Source of the DNA: Rossellomorea marisflavi
GTDB lineage: Bacteria; Bacillota; Bacilli; Bacillales; Bacillaceae_B
Direction: 5' to 3'
Length of the DNA: 64,000 nt
NCBI RefSeq assembly: GCF_001274775.1
Contig: NZ_LGUE01000005.1
Coordinates: forward strand, 126,346-190,345
Below are positions 1-7,823 of the stretch, one piece after another. A program made the translations under genes and the position numbers. A model generated the notes under the pieces. The model saw nothing but the letters and a program-made list of their open reading frames with translations. It was not told the origin of the DNA and did no database searches. Position 1 is the first letter of the stretch; every line of letters starts with the position of its first letter.

Positions 1-21
1 TAATACGGCATTGGACTGTCA

Positions 22-50
22 TTTACACTACCCCGGCCCCATGCTATACT
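22..50 (+). promoter_or_regulatory. SigA-type promoter of the YitT-family gene
   Basis: A -35 box TTTACA (22-27), a 17-base spacer and a -10 box TATACT (45-50) preceded by TGC (extended -10) lie about 95 bases upstream of the first gene. Seen in sequence; activity is inferred. Confidence 0.6.
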
Positions 51-146
51 CTCAAAGGTTGATATGGAGGGGATTTACGCCCCTGCATGCAAAGCATTTG
101 AATTACTCATACTAACGTAACGGATAAAAAAGGAGTCGGGAGATAC

Positions 147-1013
147 ATGGTATTGAAGGGGAGAGGGCGGAATATAGATCCAGCCCGGGAGAAATGGCTT
201 GAATATGTATTTGTAATCATCGGCTCGGCCATCGTGGCCATTGCCTTCAACGTGTTCCTACTGCCGAATGAAGTAGCCTCCGGCGGGGTGAGCGGAATAT
301 CCACGATCTTGAAAGGGGTCCTAGATTGGAAGCCAGCGTATGTGCAATGGGCGTTCAATATCCCCTTATTCATTGCCGGATTGATTTTCCTCGGTCTTCA
401 GTTCGGAGTGAAAACAGCGATCGGAACCATTTTTCTTCCATTAGTTGTATTCCTCACAGAGAGCTGGGAGCCTTGGACGACGGATCCCCTTCTCGGAGCG
501 CTATTTGGCGGAATCGGAGTCGGTTTAGGTTTAGGAATCGTCTTCAGGGGGAAAGCATCTACTGGAGGGACCGATCTGGCAGCTCAGATCGTCAATAAAT
601 TTACCGGTCTTTCCCTTGGTACATGTGTAGCCCTCATCGATGGGATGATCGTCCTTTCGGCGGCCATCGTCTTCGATATCGAGCGTGGTCTCTACGCCCT
701 CATCGGCCTATACGTGACAAGCAAGACGATCGACCTCGTCCAGGTCGGCATCAGCCGGTCGAAGATGGCGCTGGTCATCACGAACAAACAGGAAGAGATC
801 CGTGAAGGGATCCTGCATAAGATCGATCGCGGTGTGACAAAACTATCAGCATACGGTGGTTATACCGATGATGAACGCCCGATCCTTATGGTCGTCGTCG
901 ATCAAACGGAATTCACAAAACTGAAACAACTGGTCAAAACCATTGATCCATCAGCATTTGTCGTCACCATGGATGCTTCAGAGGTCCTGGGGGAAGGTTT
1001 CAAACGGGTCTAA
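147..1013 (+). CDS. yvjA: YitT/DUF2179-family membrane protein (YvjA-like)
   Basis: 288-aa integral membrane protein. An N-terminal half with about five hydrophobic segments (residues ~20-190) is followed by a soluble C-terminal domain of about 80 residues (DUF2179-type, with the pattern DERPILMVVVD near residue 250). This is the layout of the YitT/YvjA family, whose transport substrate is unknown. The ATG at 147 follows AAGGAG about 11 bases upstream, and its own promoter lies at 22-50. It stands just before cccB, as yvjA does in B. subtilis, which supports the symbol. Function beyond 'membrane protein' is not supported. Confidence 0.85.
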   Translation: MVLKGRGRNIDPAREKWLEYVFVIIGSAIVAIAFNVFLLPNEVASGGVSGISTILKGVLDWKPAYVQWAFNIPLFIAGLIFLGLQFGVKTAIGTIFLPLVVFLTESWEPWTTDPLLGALFGGIGVGLGLGIVFRGKASTGGTDLAAQIVNKFTGLSLGTCVALIDGMIVLSAAIVFDIERGLYALIGLYVTSKTIDLVQVGISRSKMALVITNKQEEIREGILHKIDRGVTKLSAYGGYTDDERPILMVVVDQTEFTKLKQLVKTIDPSAFVVTMDASEVLGEGFKRV

Positions 1014-1016
1014 CGC

Positions 1017-1036
1017 TGGTATAATGATCGTATAAT
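1017..1036 (+). promoter_or_regulatory. Possible promoter(s) of cccB
   Basis: Two consecutive TATAAT boxes (1020-1025 and 1031-1036) lie between yvjA and cccB; the first is an extended -10 (TGG before TATAAT). No convincing -35 box was found. Confidence 0.4.
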
Positions 1037-1078
1037 GAGGAAGTGGACCTCACTAAATTTTTCCTAGGGGGAGAATGA

Positions 1079-1387
1079 ATGAAGAAGAAACTCATTGGTG
1101 CCCTCCTTGGCGCTTCACTTGTCCTCGCTGCTTGTGGCAACGACGAAAGTACGGAAACAAGTACCGGCCAGGTAGATCCCGAGAAGATCGTCAACAACAA
1201 GTGTACAAGCTGTCATGGTGGCAACCTTGAAGGAGGCATGGGGCCTGCTCTCAATAATGTGGGTGAGAGGCTCAGCAAGGATGAAATCCTTCACGTCATT
1301 GAAAACGGAAAAGGCCAAATGCCGAAGAACCTGATCAAAGGTGAAGAGGCGGATGCCGTTGCCGAATGGCTTTCCAACAAAAAATAA
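1079..1387 (+). CDS. cccB: Cytochrome c-551, lipoprotein type
   Basis: 102-aa membrane-anchored small c-type cytochrome. The signal peptide ends in a lipobox with Cys19 (VLAAC), so the protein should be lipid-anchored on the outer face of the membrane. The haem motif CTSCH is at residues 42-46 and Met81 (GQMPKN) is the likely axial ligand. It should carry electrons from the quinol:cytochrome c branch of the respiratory chain. The ATG has a good ribosome site (AGGGGGAG). Position next to yvjA and upstream of ftsEX matches B. subtilis cccB. Confidence 0.93.
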   Translation: MKKKLIGALLGASLVLAACGNDESTETSTGQVDPEKIVNNKCTSCHGGNLEGGMGPALNNVGERLSKDEILHVIENGKGQMPKNLIKGEEADAVAEWLSNKK

Positions 1388-1396
1388 CGCACTATC

Positions 1397-1424
1397 AAGA
1401 AGGATCCCTTAGTGGATTCTTCTT
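1397..1424 (+). terminator. Weak hairpin after cccB
   Basis: AAGAAGGATCC and GGATTCTTCTT form an 11-bp stem with one G-T pair and a 6-base loop, ten bases after the cccB stop. The following T tract is poor (TCTTACCCC), so termination is only likely. Confidence 0.5.
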
Positions 1425-1711
1425 ACCCCAATCCTTTCTTTAAGATTATATTACAAACCCCGAAACACCTTGACCGCCCCTATCATTCGTCAGAATATTC
1501 CTTTTTTTATAACCAACTCTCCTACTGCAAACCTCTTATCTATCAACGTTTTTCCCTATAACCCATCCAGGTATCATGATCAGTACTTATTACCAGGTAC
1601 TAGTCAAATCCTCCTATCAAACACATGAAAACCCTTTAAAAACCCTATGAAAAAAGGGATATATTACACATTTACCCTTTTCTTGAAACGAAACTGTAAT
1701 AATTTTTTTCC

Positions 1712-1739
1712 TTAACATCGAAAGAAGTGATGTTATAAT
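1712..1739 (+). promoter_or_regulatory. Promoter of ftsEX
   Basis: TTAACA (1712-1717), 16-base spacer, then the extended -10 TGTTATAAT (1731-1739). It would give a leader of about 110 bases before ftsE. In the leader, CGGGA (1746-1750)/TCCCG (1797-1801) and GATTC (1755-1759)/GAATC (1791-1795) can pair, giving a modest stem. The rest of 1425-1858 is AT-rich and shows no gene. Confidence 0.6.
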
Positions 1740-1858
1740 AATTTTCGGGAGCACGATTCGAGTTTTTTCACCAAAGCGTGTCTAATGTGAGAATCATCCC
1801 GACGAGTACATATGACCGACAGCCAAGAGGGGAACTACATAAAAAATTAGGTGATTGA

Positions 1859-2545
1859 ATGATCGAAATGAAAGACGTATATAAGCAGTACTCCAATGGG
1901 GTCATGGCTGCGAATGGTTTCAACGTCAGCATCAAACAAGGAGAGTTTGTTTATGTCGTTGGGCCGAGTGGGGCCGGTAAGTCGACCTTCATTAAGATGA
2001 TGTACCGTGAAGAGAAGCCGACCAAAGGCGATATCATCGTGAACGGTATCAATCTAGCGAAATTGAAGAATGGTAGAGTTCCTTACCTCAGAAGAAATGT
2101 AGGGGTCGTCTTCCAGGATTTCAAACTGCTTCCTAAAATGAACGTATATGAAAACATTGCCTTCGCACTTGAAGTCATTGAAGAGCACCCGAAGAATATC
2201 AAGAAGCGTGTCATGGAAGTGTTGGATCTCGTAGGACTCAAACATAAGGCAAGGATGCTGCCGGATGAATTGTCCGGAGGAGAACAGCAGAGGGTATCGA
2301 TTGCACGATCAATCGTCAACACCCCGAAGCTGGTCATTGCCGATGAGCCGACCGGGAACCTTGACCCGGAGACCTCTTGGGACATCATGAATATATTTGA
2401 AGAAATCAGCAACCGTGGGACTACGGTCATCATGGCTACTCATAACCGGGAAATCGTAAATACAATCAAGCACCGAGTCATTGCCATCGAAAACGGCAGG
2501 ATCGTGCGAGACGAACAGCGAGGTGACTACGGTTATGAAAGCTAG
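1859..2545 (+). CDS. ftsE: Cell-division ABC transporter ATP-binding protein FtsE
   Basis: 228-aa cytoplasmic ATPase. Walker A GPSGAGKS (residues ~38-45), signature LSGGEQQR (~140-147) and Walker B with LVIADEPTGN (~159-168) are all present, and the size is typical of FtsE. With FtsX it converts ATP hydrolysis into control of cell-wall hydrolases. The ATG follows AGGTGA. The gene overlaps ftsX by 11 bases, so the two should be translationally coupled. A coiled-coil M23 hydrolase gene follows directly, suggesting the substrate enzyme of the complex. Confidence 0.96.
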   Translation: MIEMKDVYKQYSNGVMAANGFNVSIKQGEFVYVVGPSGAGKSTFIKMMYREEKPTKGDIIVNGINLAKLKNGRVPYLRRNVGVVFQDFKLLPKMNVYENIAFALEVIEEHPKNIKKRVMEVLDLVGLKHKARMLPDELSGGEQQRVSIARSIVNTPKLVIADEPTGNLDPETSWDIMNIFEEISNRGTTVIMATHNREIVNTIKHRVIAIENGRIVRDEQRGDYGYES

Positions 2546-3419
2546 AACGTATGGCCGGCATTTCAGGGAAAGTTTCAAGAGTATCGGACGTAACGGCTGG
2601 ATGACCTTTGCATCGGTCAGTGCAGTGACGGTGACGCTCCTATTGGTAGGAGTATTCGTCGTACTGATGCTCAATATGAACAAAGTCGCGACAGACATCG
2701 AGAAGGACGTAGAAGTACGGGTACTCCTCGATATCGGAACGACAAAAGAACAATCGCAGGAAATCAACGATAAAATTGAAAAACTCAACGGAGTGGAATC
2801 GATCGAGTATTCTTCGAAAGAAGATGAACTCAAGAATCTTGTGAAGGATATGGGAGATGACTTCCGACTCTTTGAACAGGATAATCCACTATCCGATGTC
2901 TATGTAGTAAAAGCGACCAACCCAGTCGAAACCGGTAAAATCGCAAAAGAGATCAGCACGTATGATCACGTCGATGAAGCCTTATACGGGGAAGCGAAAG
3001 TTGAGAAGTTATTCAATGTATTGGAAATGAGCAGGAACGTGGGGCTTGTCCTCATCATCGGTCTATTATTCACGGCGATGTTCCTCATCTCGAATACGAT
3101 TAAAATCACGATTGTTGCCAGAAGAAGAGAAATCGAAATAATGAAACTGGTCGGTGCAACCAACTGGTTCGTACGCTGGCCATTCATACTGGAAGGGCTT
3201 TGGCTCGGAATCCTAGGTTCTATTATCCCGATTGCTCTTGTTACAACAGGCTATTACTACGCATACGAGTTTATTAAACCAAAACTACAAGGTCACTTTA
3301 TTCAGGTATTAGATTTTACCCCGTTCATCTACCAGGTAAACGGATTGATCCTATTGATGGGTTGTCTCATAGGGGCATGGGGAAGCTTCATGTCCGTCCG
3401 TAAATTCTTGAGAGTGTAA
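2535..3419 (+). CDS. ftsX: Cell-division protein FtsX, permease-like
   Basis: 294-aa membrane protein with the FtsX/MacB fold: one N-terminal membrane segment (~residues 22-45), an extracellular domain of ~120 residues, then three more segments towards the C-terminus. I chose the ATG at 2535 (MKARTYG) because GAGGTGA stands 7-8 bases before it inside the ftsE end; an in-frame ATG at 2481 has no such site. FtsX forms the membrane part of FtsEX and passes the signal to peptidoglycan hydrolases outside. The next gene, 39 bases on, encodes a secreted coiled-coil hydrolase. Confidence 0.95.
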   Translation: MKARTYGRHFRESFKSIGRNGWMTFASVSAVTVTLLLVGVFVVLMLNMNKVATDIEKDVEVRVLLDIGTTKEQSQEINDKIEKLNGVESIEYSSKEDELKNLVKDMGDDFRLFEQDNPLSDVYVVKATNPVETGKIAKEISTYDHVDEALYGEAKVEKLFNVLEMSRNVGLVLIIGLLFTAMFLISNTIKITIVARRREIEIMKLVGATNWFVRWPFILEGLWLGILGSIIPIALVTTGYYYAYEFIKPKLQGHFIQVLDFTPFIYQVNGLILLMGCLIGAWGSFMSVRKFLRV

Positions 3420-3458
3420 AATTTGATAGGTTGATAGAAGCTGAAAGGAGCATGCCGC

Positions 3459-4826
3459 TTGAACAGGAAGTATTTCGTCTCATTATCCATCGCAGCAGTA
3501 TTGACAATCGGAGGTCTTGGCACCTCTGCAAGCGCCCACTCTTCAGTGGACGATCTGAAGAAGCAGCAGGATGACGTTTCTTCAAAGAAAGAGGAAGTCA
3601 ACGGTAAAATCGATTCTAAGAAGTCTGAGATCAATGATAATGTCAGCAAACAAAAAGATATCCAAGGACAGATCGATGTACTTGGTAAACAACTGAACGA
3701 TACAGAATCAAAGATCAAAGACAAAGAGAAAGAAATCGATGATACGACCGCTGAAATCAATAAGCTTAAAGAAGAGATCGAGGTATTGAAGCAAAAGATC
3801 GAAGAGCGTAATGAACTTCTTAAAGAGCGTGCGCGTGCCATCCAGGAAAAAGGCGGATCAGCTAACTATGTAGACGTCCTTCTTGGAGCTGACAGCTTCG
3901 GAGACTTCGTCAACCGTGTAACAGCAGTCAACACGATCGTAAGTGCGGACAAAAAGATCATGGACGAGCAAAAGCGTGATCAAGAAGAACTTGAAAAGAA
4001 ACAGAAACAGGTAGAAGAAAAGCTTGCGTCCCTTGAAAAGGATAAAGCGAGCCTTCAAACCTTGAAAAAAGAATTGGACAGTCAAAAAGCCGAAAAAGCC
4101 GAATTGTTCAAGCAGCTTGAAAAACAACAGAAATCTTTGGAAGTTGAAAAAGCTGACCTTCAACAAGAATCAGATGAGCTTTCCAAACGTGAAAAGAGCA
4201 TCGAAGGTGAAATCCAGGCTGAACAAGAACGTCTGGCAGAACTTGCTCGTAAGCAAGAAGAAGAGCGTAAGCGTCAGGAAGCAGAAGCAGCCAAGAAGCG
4301 TGCAGCAGAGCAGGCAGCAGCTCAGGCAAGTGCAAGCAGCAGCTCATCATCATCTGCATCAGCCTCTTCAGCACCAGCCAAATCGGCCGCACCAGCACCT
4401 GCACCAACTGTCAGCTCAGGCGCATGGACTCGTCCGGCATCTGGAGCGATCACAACGAACTTTGGTACAGATATCCTGAACGGCAAGCCTCGTATGCACT
4501 GGGGTACTGATATTGCAGCACGCGGAAGTGTTCCGATCGTTGCAGCAGCTGATGGAATCGTCATCCGCAGCGAGTACAGCTCAAGCTACGGTAACGTTGT
4601 GTACATGACTCACTCCATCAACGGTAAAACTTTCACGACTGTATATGCTCATATGTCTTCTGCACTTGTGGGTAATGGTCAATCGGTCAAAAAAGGACAG
4701 CAGATCGGATACATGGGTGACACAGGTTACTCTTTCGGTCAGCATCTGCACTTCGAGCTTCACGCAGGACCTTGGAATGCAGCGAAATCCAATGCGGTCA
4801 ACCCGCGTCAATACATCAACTTCTAA
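3459..4826 (+). CDS. Secreted coiled-coil M23 peptidoglycan endopeptidase (EnvC/PcsB-like layout)
   Basis: 455 aa. The start is TTG at 3459, set by AAGGAG (3445-3450) 8 bases before it. A signal peptide ends at ASA (residue 26). Residues ~30-270 form a Lys/Glu-rich coiled coil with an interruption around 125-165, followed by a low-complexity Ala/Ser/Pro linker (~275-320). The C-terminal M23 domain is complete: His347, Asp351 and His431 as zinc ligands, with His398 and His429 as catalytic histidines by LytM spacing. It should cut peptide cross-links in the wall. Position right after ftsEX suggests activation by FtsEX, like EnvC in E. coli; this is inference. Confidence 0.9.
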   Translation: MNRKYFVSLSIAAVLTIGGLGTSASAHSSVDDLKKQQDDVSSKKEEVNGKIDSKKSEINDNVSKQKDIQGQIDVLGKQLNDTESKIKDKEKEIDDTTAEINKLKEEIEVLKQKIEERNELLKERARAIQEKGGSANYVDVLLGADSFGDFVNRVTAVNTIVSADKKIMDEQKRDQEELEKKQKQVEEKLASLEKDKASLQTLKKELDSQKAEKAELFKQLEKQQKSLEVEKADLQQESDELSKREKSIEGEIQAEQERLAELARKQEEERKRQEAEAAKKRAAEQAAAQASASSSSSSSASASSAPAKSAAPAPAPTVSSGAWTRPASGAITTNFGTDILNGKPRMHWGTDIAARGSVPIVAAADGIVIRSEYSSSYGNVVYMTHSINGKTFTTVYAHMSSALVGNGQSVKKGQQIGYMGDTGYSFGQHLHFELHAGPWNAAKSNAVNPRQYINF

Positions 4827-4831
4827 TTCCC

Positions 4832-4866
4832 AAGCATCCCTTCCAATCGGAGGGGATGCTTTTTTG
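4832..4866 (+). terminator. Terminator after the M23 hydrolase gene
   Basis: AAGCATCCC (4832-4840) pairs with GGGATGCTT (4853-4861), followed by a run of T. It closes the ftsEX-M23 transcription unit. Confidence 0.9.
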
Positions 4867-5020
4867 TGCAGATTTTGCGATGTCTTAGTAATAGATACGC
4901 ACAAGCCCGATAAAAGTTTCATTTTTCCTTAATAATCCATTTATCCTTTCACCCTTACGTAAGGATGATTACGGAAGAAAAACCAAATAATAGAACACTA
5001 ACTTAACTATTAAAAATTTA

Positions 5021-5040
5021 ATATTATGAATTCATAATAT
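5021..5040. promoter_or_regulatory. Perfect 20-bp palindrome upstream of the peptide transporter
   Basis: The ten bases ATATTATGAA are followed by their exact reverse complement. The site ends 4 bases before the -35 box at 5045, a place expected for a regulator binding site. Protein unknown. The remainder of 4867-5020 is AT-rich and shows no gene. Confidence 0.45.
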
Positions 5041-5044
5041 ATGT

Positions 5045-5074
5045 TTGACAATGATTATAAACATTCATTAGAAT
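5045..5074 (+). promoter_or_regulatory. Promoter with embedded Fur/PerR-like operator
   Basis: TTGACA (5045-5050), 18-base spacer, TAGAAT (5069-5074). Inside it, 5046-5060 reads TGACAAT-G-ATTATAA, a 7-1-7 site that matches 12 of 14 half-site positions of both the Fur and the PerR consensus. Which protein binds, if any, cannot be told from sequence. Confidence 0.5.
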
Positions 5075-5188
5075 GAATAAATACCCCCTCGCAGCTAGGT
5101 TATTTTCTTTCTATTTCAACAGCTTTACCCGCTTCTGCCCGTGTCGGCAGAGTTTGTGTTTTACAGTTTCAAAGGAGGATTCATCATC

Positions 5189-6514
5189 TTGGAAGCAAAC
5201 ATACATCAAGAGCAGTCATCGGAGTTCAGAAAGAAGCATCCTCCTGGGCTTTATCTTCTATTTGCAACAGAAGCATGGGAGCGATTCAGTTATTACGGGA
5301 TGAGGGCGATCCTTGTTCTTTATTTGACCGCCACTGCCATCAACGGTGGACTGGGGGCCGATAAGACGACGGCAATCAGCTTATACGGTACATTCACCTC
5401 AGCGGTTTATCTTACTCCGATCATCGGAGGATATCTGACGGACCGGTTCCTGCCTAGGCGGACGGCTATCACCATCGGTGGAGTCCTCATGGCACTCGGG
5501 AACTTCTCGATCTTCCTTCATCAAAGCATGGGAGCCCTTTACTTGGGTCTTGCCCTTTTAATCATCGGGAATGGATTCTTCAAACCGAATATCTCGACGA
5601 TCGTCGGCGAGCTCTATCATATCAATGACCCGAAACGGGACGGGGCGTTCACCATCTTCTATATGGGTGTGAATCTGGGTGCGTTCGTTGCACCACTTGT
5701 CGTCGGTCTCATGGACTATAGATACGGCTTCCTGACAGCCGCAATCGGTATGGTCGTCGGTCAGGTACTATTCAATACGCTTGGGAACAAATACCTCGGC
5801 GATATCGGTAAAGAGTCGGCCAAGAAAGTGCAGGAGCACACACAGACTGTCAGCAAGGCACCCCTGACGAAGCAGGAAGTGCGCAGGACGATCGCCATTG
5901 TCATCCTTGCAATCATCGTGATTGCGTTCTGGACGGCATTTGAGCAGGCGGGAAGCTCGCTTACACTGTTCACAGAGGAAAACATCGATCGTCATCTCGG
6001 TGATTTCATCATCCCGACCGAATGGTTCCAGTCATTGAACTCCTTGTTCATCATGCTGCTGGCACCGGTCATGTCCATGCTCTGGTTCAAGCTTTCCCAG
6101 ACGAAAAATGGTGACTTCAAGACGCCGACAAAAATGGGGATGGGTCTCATTACCGTAGGACTTGGGTTCCTAGTCCTGATCCCGGCCACTGTGATGGTCG
6201 GTGATGACTCACAGGTGAGAGTGAACATGCTGTTCATGGTCTTCACCTATTTCCTTCATACGTTGGCGGAATTAATGATTTCACCTGTCGGTCTATCCAT
6301 GGTCAGCAGACTGTCTCCGCTCAAATTGACATCTGTACTCATGGGTGTGTGGCTTGCCAGTTCAGCCGTAGCCAATAAGCTTGCAAGTGTCCTTGCAACG
6401 TACACTCAATCTCTTGGATACTTCGATATTTTCGGATTGATCGGGATTGTCACGATCGTCCTTGGGGTCATCGTCCTGTTTGTATCAAAACCGATTGCGA
6501 AATTGATGGAGTAG
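5189..6514 (+). CDS. Peptide MFS transporter, POT/PTR family (DtpT-like)
   Basis: 441-aa proton-coupled di-/tripeptide importer of the inner membrane. The N-terminal pattern ATEAWERFSYYGMRAIL is the POT-family signature of helix 1. The second family region, around residues 135-160 (GNGFFKPNIST and the following IFYMGVNLGAF), is also present, with 12-14 hydrophobic segments overall. TTG at 5189 is chosen because AAAGGAGGA (5171-5179) lies 9 bases upstream; an earlier in-frame GTG at 5141 lacks a site. It stands alone behind the promoter at 5045. No clear terminator is visible before the riboswitch region. Confidence 0.92.
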   Translation: MEANIHQEQSSEFRKKHPPGLYLLFATEAWERFSYYGMRAILVLYLTATAINGGLGADKTTAISLYGTFTSAVYLTPIIGGYLTDRFLPRRTAITIGGVLMALGNFSIFLHQSMGALYLGLALLIIGNGFFKPNISTIVGELYHINDPKRDGAFTIFYMGVNLGAFVAPLVVGLMDYRYGFLTAAIGMVVGQVLFNTLGNKYLGDIGKESAKKVQEHTQTVSKAPLTKQEVRRTIAIVILAIIVIAFWTAFEQAGSSLTLFTEENIDRHLGDFIIPTEWFQSLNSLFIMLLAPVMSMLWFKLSQTKNGDFKTPTKMGMGLITVGLGFLVLIPATVMVGDDSQVRVNMLFMVFTYFLHTLAELMISPVGLSMVSRLSPLKLTSVLMGVWLASSAVANKLASVLATYTQSLGYFDIFGLIGIVTIVLGVIVLFVSKPIAKLME

Positions 6515-6601
6515 TTGCTGCAAAAGAGTGGTCACAGAGTGTAAAAATGTCTATTTTAGAACATATATGAACTCTCTGTTTTCAACTATTACGTTTTCTA
6601 G

Positions 6602-6607
6602 TATAAT
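6602..6607 (+). promoter_or_regulatory. -10 box before the c-di-GMP riboswitch
   Basis: TATAAT at 6602-6607 lies about 45 bases before the aptamer. A -35 box is weak (TTTTCA at 17-base spacing). Confidence 0.45.
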
Positions 6608-6644
6608 TGTTGTAATACCTAGTAATAGGAAAGCCAGCCAGCGA

Positions 6645-6740
6645 ATTTCTTCGATAAAGGCAAACCGGTTGAAAGGCCGGGACGCAAAGCCACGGGTCTA
6701 AGGTTTGGAAAAACTATGATCGCCGGGTTACCGAAAAGGA
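6645..6740 (+). ncRNA. c-di-GMP-I riboswitch (GEMM-I)
   Basis: The conserved blocks occur in order: AAAGGCAAACC (6656-6666), GAAA tetraloop, CCGGGACGCAAAGCCACGGG (6677-6696), TCTAAG, then GCCGGGTTACC (6722-6732). This is the class I cyclic-di-GMP aptamer. The expression platform follows: a perfect 9-bp hairpin ATTAAATGC/GCATTTAAT (6747-6767), then an intrinsic terminator (6768-6797). GAATG at 6739-6743 can also pair with CATTC at 6773-6777, which would extend the first hairpin into the 5' arm of the terminator. A switch by alternative pairing is therefore possible. The controlled gene starts at 6833. Confidence 0.95.
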
Positions 6741-6767
6741 ATGACCATTAAATGCCAAGCATTTAAT

Positions 6768-6797
6768 CCTGCCATTCTTTTTTGGCAGGCTTTTTTT
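6768..6797 (+). terminator. Riboswitch-controlled terminator
   Basis: CCTGCCA (6768-6774) pairs with TGGCAGG (6783-6789), followed by CTTTTTTT. It stands between the c-di-GMP aptamer and the 90-aa gene. Confidence 0.9.
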
Positions 6798-6832
6798 ATG
6801 GTACATACGATTTTCATTTGCGAGGTGAAAAC

Positions 6833-7105
6833 ATGGAAACGCTCAAGGCACATGAAGCTAGAAGGCTACTGAAGAGCTTCTGCAGAAGAAGCCGCACCAC
6901 CCTCAAGCAAACCTATCTTGGTAACTACTCAGCAGAACAGGTCAGCGACATCCTTGTCCAAACGCTCGAATTGAAAGAAGTCAAACGGATTGTGCAGGAT
7001 ATCCGCCTCATCGACCAGCGGGGAGGAAACTCGACCTCTTACTTGATCCTGATTCTGGACGCCCTGAAGGAATATCTGGAAAATGAAGATTCGCTGGTTC
7101 ATTGA
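6833..7105 (+). CDS. Unknown 90-aa protein under c-di-GMP riboswitch control
   Basis: I do not recognise a family. The ATG at 6833 has GAGGTGAAA 5-6 bases upstream; an in-frame ATG at 6782 lies inside the terminator loop and is rejected. The protein is soluble and rich in charge. The N-terminus is basic (residues ~7-25: RRLLK, RRSR). The middle and C-terminus should form two or three helices (~33-57 and ~66-85), ending in an acidic tail. No signal peptide, membrane segment or metal motif is visible. It is the only gene behind the riboswitch and is followed by its own terminator, so it should act in the motile/sessile decision or another c-di-GMP process; that is inference. Confidence 0.8.
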   Translation: METLKAHEARRLLKSFCRRSRTTLKQTYLGNYSAEQVSDILVQTLELKEVKRIVQDIRLIDQRGGNSTSYLILILDALKEYLENEDSLVH

Positions 7106-7128
7106 TGATTGATGAACCTGTGCAGATG

Positions 7129-7159
7129 GACCCGTTCTCTTAGTGGAAGGGGTCTTTTT
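7129..7159 (+). terminator. Terminator after the 90-aa gene
   Basis: GACCC (7129-7133) and GGGTC (7150-7154) with flanking weak pairs, then TTTTT. Short but well placed. Confidence 0.65.
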
Positions 7160-7223
7160 CATGGGGAAAAACAGGGTGGTTGCATTTCATGAGGTGATAT
7201 GGTTTAATATAGTCATACGTTAT

Positions 7224-7244
7224 AAAACGTAATGATTACGATTT
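7224..7244. promoter_or_regulatory. Zur box
   Basis: ACGTAATGATTACGA (7227-7241) matches the B. subtilis Zur consensus TCGTAATNATTACGA at 13 of the 14 defined positions. It extends to a 21-bp near-palindrome with one mismatched pair. It sits 35 bases before the S14 start, downstream of a possible promoter (TTGCAT at 7180-7185 and TTTAAT at 7203-7208). Repression when zinc is plentiful is the expected effect. Confidence 0.85.
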
Positions 7245-7275
7245 GTTTGTGAATTTGAATATAAGAGGTGATGAA

Positions 7276-7545
7276 ATGGCCAAAAAGTCAAAAGTGGTCA
7301 AAGAAAAGAAGCGCCGAGAAATCGTGGCGAAATACGCGGAACTCCGCAGGGAGCTGAAAGAAAAGGGCGATTACGAGGCTCTTGCCAAACTTCCGAGGGA
7401 TTCTTCCCCAACGAGACTCAAAAGTCGCTGTGAAGTAACTGGCAGACCACGGGCATACATGAGGAAATTCAATATGTCACGGATCGCCTTCAGGGAATAT
7501 GCCCACAAAGGTCAGATCCCGGGAGTCAAAAAATCAAGCTGGTAG
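7276..7545 (+). CDS. rpsN2: Zinc-independent 30S ribosomal protein S14 (paralogue)
   Basis: 89 aa, the long S14 form without the CxxC zinc ribbon. Only one Cys remains, in [16 protein letters not shown] (~residues 55-70), the S14 signature region. The ATG at 7276 follows GAGGTGATG. In B. subtilis the equivalent YhzA replaces the zinc-binding S14 when zinc is scarce, sparing zinc. The Zur box just upstream fits that role directly. The L31 paralogue follows after 11 bases in the same operon. Confidence 0.95.
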   Translation: MAKKSKVVKEKKRREIVAKYAELRRELKEKGDYEALAKLPRDSSPTRLKSRCEVTGRPRAYMRKFNMSRIAFREYAHKGQIPGVKKSSW

Positions 7546-7556
7546 GAGGAAAAAAC

Positions 7557-7802
7557 ATGAAAACAAACATACACCCAGAGTATAGAGAGGTCCTGTTCAT
7601 GGATACAAATAGCGGATTCACCTTCCTGACAGGTTCAACAAAACAGTCGAATGAAACCATGGAGTGGGAAGACGGGAAAACCTATCCTCTCTTGAAGGTT
7701 GAGATCAGCTCGGACAGTCATCCATTCTATACGGGCCGTGAAAAATTCACCGACAGGGATGGACGCGCAGAACGATTCATGAAAAAATACAATATGAAGT
7801 AA
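7557..7802 (+). CDS. rpmE2: 50S ribosomal protein L31 type B (zinc-independent)
   Basis: 81 aa with no cysteine, starting [12 protein letters not shown] and containing the L31 type B pattern [14 protein letters not shown] (~residues 52-65). It replaces zinc-binding L31 under zinc limitation, releasing the metal. The gene starts 11 bases after rpsN2, with a strong site (TAGGAGGA) overlapping the rpsN2 stop region. Both belong to the unit controlled by the Zur box at 7227. Confidence 0.95.
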   Translation: MKTNIHPEYREVLFMDTNSGFTFLTGSTKQSNETMEWEDGKTYPLLKVEISSDSHPFYTGREKFTDRDGRAERFMKKYNMK

Positions 7803-7823
7803 GGACGATCAGGAGTGGTTGGG

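Noticed and set aside
4958..4973. CGTAA-N6-TTACG as a Zur site
   Set aside because: The spacing between half-sites differs from the 7-1-7 Zur site and only one half agrees well.
5073..5303. 76-codon frame overlapping the peptide transporter start
   Set aside because: No ribosome site; its second half is the transporter gene in another frame.
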